Origin: Aquirhabdus sp.
Lineage (GTDB): Bacteria; Pseudomonadota; Gammaproteobacteria; Pseudomonadales; Moraxellaceae
DNA length: 5,210 nucleotides
Assembly (NCBI GenBank): GCA_030150595.1
Contig: JASLFQ010000189.1
Location: forward strand, 1 to 5,210
Direction: 5' to 3'
Made by a program: the position numbers and the translations under genes. The notes beneath the pieces were generated by a model. The model saw only the letters and a list, made by a program, of their open reading frames with translations, ran no database searches and had not been told where the DNA came from. Below are positions 4,114 to 5,210 of this stretch, in pieces (position 1 is the first letter of the stretch; the number at the start of each line of letters is the position of its first letter).

Positions 4114-5210
4114 AGTGTGCCTAATACGCGTAAACCCCGCGCACCTGTGACTGCAGGTAAGTTTCCAGACAAACCATTGACGCGCTGACGTGCGAGCCAA
4201 GCGAATGCTGTGGCTTCAATCCATGTCGGCGCTAGGCCAGCATCTGCAGAGCTTTTAACTTGCCATTGTGGTAGCCCATTTTGTAGGGCTTGCCATAATG
4301 TGCGATTAAAAGCCCCGCCGCCACATAACCATAATTCACCCGTTGCGAGTTTCGTTTGTGTAATTGCCTCAATCACGGTTTGCGCGGTGAATTGCAGGAG
4401 TGTTGCCTGAATATCTTGCGGTGAAATATTATACAGTTTGTTGTTTGCATGCTTTGTCGTATCGATTTGCTGCTGTAACCATTCAATGTTGAAATCTTCA
4501 CGTCCCGTACTTTTTGGGAATGGGCGTTTGAAATAATCATGGGACAGTAGTTGATTCAATAATATGTCATTCACTTGACCTGTCGCTGCCCAAGCACCAT
4601 CTTGATCAAAAGTTTGTCCTGTGTGCTGATAGCACCACGCATCCATCAGGATATTGGCGGGCCCAGTGTCGAAGCCAAACACCTTCTCGGGTTTTCCAGC
4701 AGGGAGCACACTGATGTTTGCAATACCGCCGAGATTCAAAATAATACGATTAACGGTTTCATCTTGAAATAAAGCCTGATGAAATGCAGGCACAAGTGGC
4801 GCGCCCTGCCCACCTGCGGCCATGTCGCGCCGTCTAAAGTCTGCAACGACAGGTAAACCCGTGATTTCTGCAATCAAATTTGGATCACCGATTTGTAGGG
4901 TAAAACCTGCTTCGGGACGATGGCGTATGGTTTGCCCATGACTACCAATCGCATTGATCTGGGCTTTATCTAAATTATTCTTACTAATCAGTTTATTTGC
5001 TGATTCGCCTATCAAGCGTGCCACTGCCACATCGGCAACACCCATGCGCTCAATTTCATTATCTGCAGGTAAGGTCAGTGCAATGAGGTCATGACGCAAT
5101 TGCTCTGGAAAAGGAACCGTGAGTGTCGCATGTAGTTTGAGCGGTTCAAAGGAGACTGCAACCAAATCAACGCCATCCAAACTGGTTCCCGACATGACGC
5201 CAATATAAAT
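4101..5210 (-). CDS. anmK: Anhydro-N-acetylmuramic acid kinase AnmK, 5' end cut by window
   Basis: AnmK cleaves the 1,6-anhydro ring of anhMurNAc and phosphorylates it with ATP to give MurNAc-6-phosphate, a cytoplasmic step of peptidoglycan recycling. The visible 369 codons begin IYIGVMSGTSLDGVD. The ATG at 5195 is the internal Met of this conserved N-terminal motif, and the frame stays open through the last base, so the real start is a few codons outside the window. Numbered from that Met, recognisable family blocks are GSHGQT (84-89), DFRRRDMAAGGQGAPLVPAF (119-138), GFDTGPAN (174-181) with the presumed catalytic Asp176, PKSTGREDFN (227-236), CGGGAFN (291-297) and NLPAVTGA (345-352). Length matches the usual roughly 370 aa and no lesion is visible. 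It converges on erpA with 57 bases between stop codons. Confidence 0.96.
   Translation of the reverse strand: MYIGVMSGTSLDGVDLVAVSFEPLKLHATLTVPFPEQLRHDLIALTLPADNEIERMGVADVAVARLIGESANKLISKNNLDKAQINAIGSHGQTIRHRPEAGFTLQIGDPNLIAEITGLPVVADFRRRDMAAGGQGAPLVPAFHQALFQDETVNRIILNLGGIANISVLPAGKPEKVFGFDTGPANILMDAWCYQHTGQTFDQDGAWAATGQVNDILLNQLLSHDYFKRPFPKSTGREDFNIEWLQQQIDTTKHANNKLYNISPQDIQATLLQFTAQTVIEAITQTKLATGELWLCGGGAFNRTLWQALQNGLPQWQVKSSADAGLAPTWIEATAFAWLARQRVNGLSGNLPAVTGARGLRVLGTLTHR

Noticed and set aside
4210..4772. Two plus-strand frames (4210-4410 and 4575-4772) opposite anmK
   Set aside because: Both are antisense to conserved AnmK blocks and are Cys/His-rich in the way reverse translations often are; no start signals.
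4101..5195. Taking the ATG at 5193-5195 as the anmK start
   Set aside because: Codons for Ile-Tyr-Ile-Gly-Val precede it in frame and match the conserved family N-terminus, so this Met is internal.

Overview
The window looks like chromosomal DNA of a gammaproteobacterium, most likely Acinetobacter or another Moraxellaceae. Three things point that way: AT-leaning coding sequence, a close ErpA sequence next to anmK, and tandem secreted proteins of a type known to me mainly from Acinetobacter and marine gammaproteobacteria. This is judged by eye; no database was searched.

Layout. Positions 3-3421 hold three tandem, same-strand paralogues (328, 330 and 340 aa). Each is a secreted periplasmic protein with a cleavable signal peptide, four cysteines at equivalent positions and solute-binding-protein-like sequence. 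Two spacers of about 210 bp separate them, and each copy is followed by its own intrinsic terminator, so they look like individually transcribed units rather than one operon. No permease, ATPase or membrane-spanning protein lies among them. Positions 3422-3707 (286 bp) carry two successive terminator hairpins, then a promoter region with small inverted and direct repeats in front of erpA. Positions 3708-4043 encode ErpA, the A-type iron-sulfur carrier. Convergent to it, 4101-5210 on the minus strand encodes AnmK (anhydro-N-acetylmuramic acid kinase). AnmK is cut by the right edge: the reading frame continues to the last base, so its true start lies outside. Its terminator hairpin overlaps the end of its own coding sequence.

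How the genes work together. ErpA (Fe-S cluster delivery) and AnmK (peptidoglycan recycling) are housekeeping genes with no functional link to the secreted proteins beyond proximity. The three secreted proteins are plainly products of gene duplication followed by divergence. The first is the least codon-optimised and the third is the most altered, with two insertions and a different signal peptide. Their ligand and any membrane partner cannot be read from this window. I see no RNA gene, CRISPR array, insertion sequence or phage gene.
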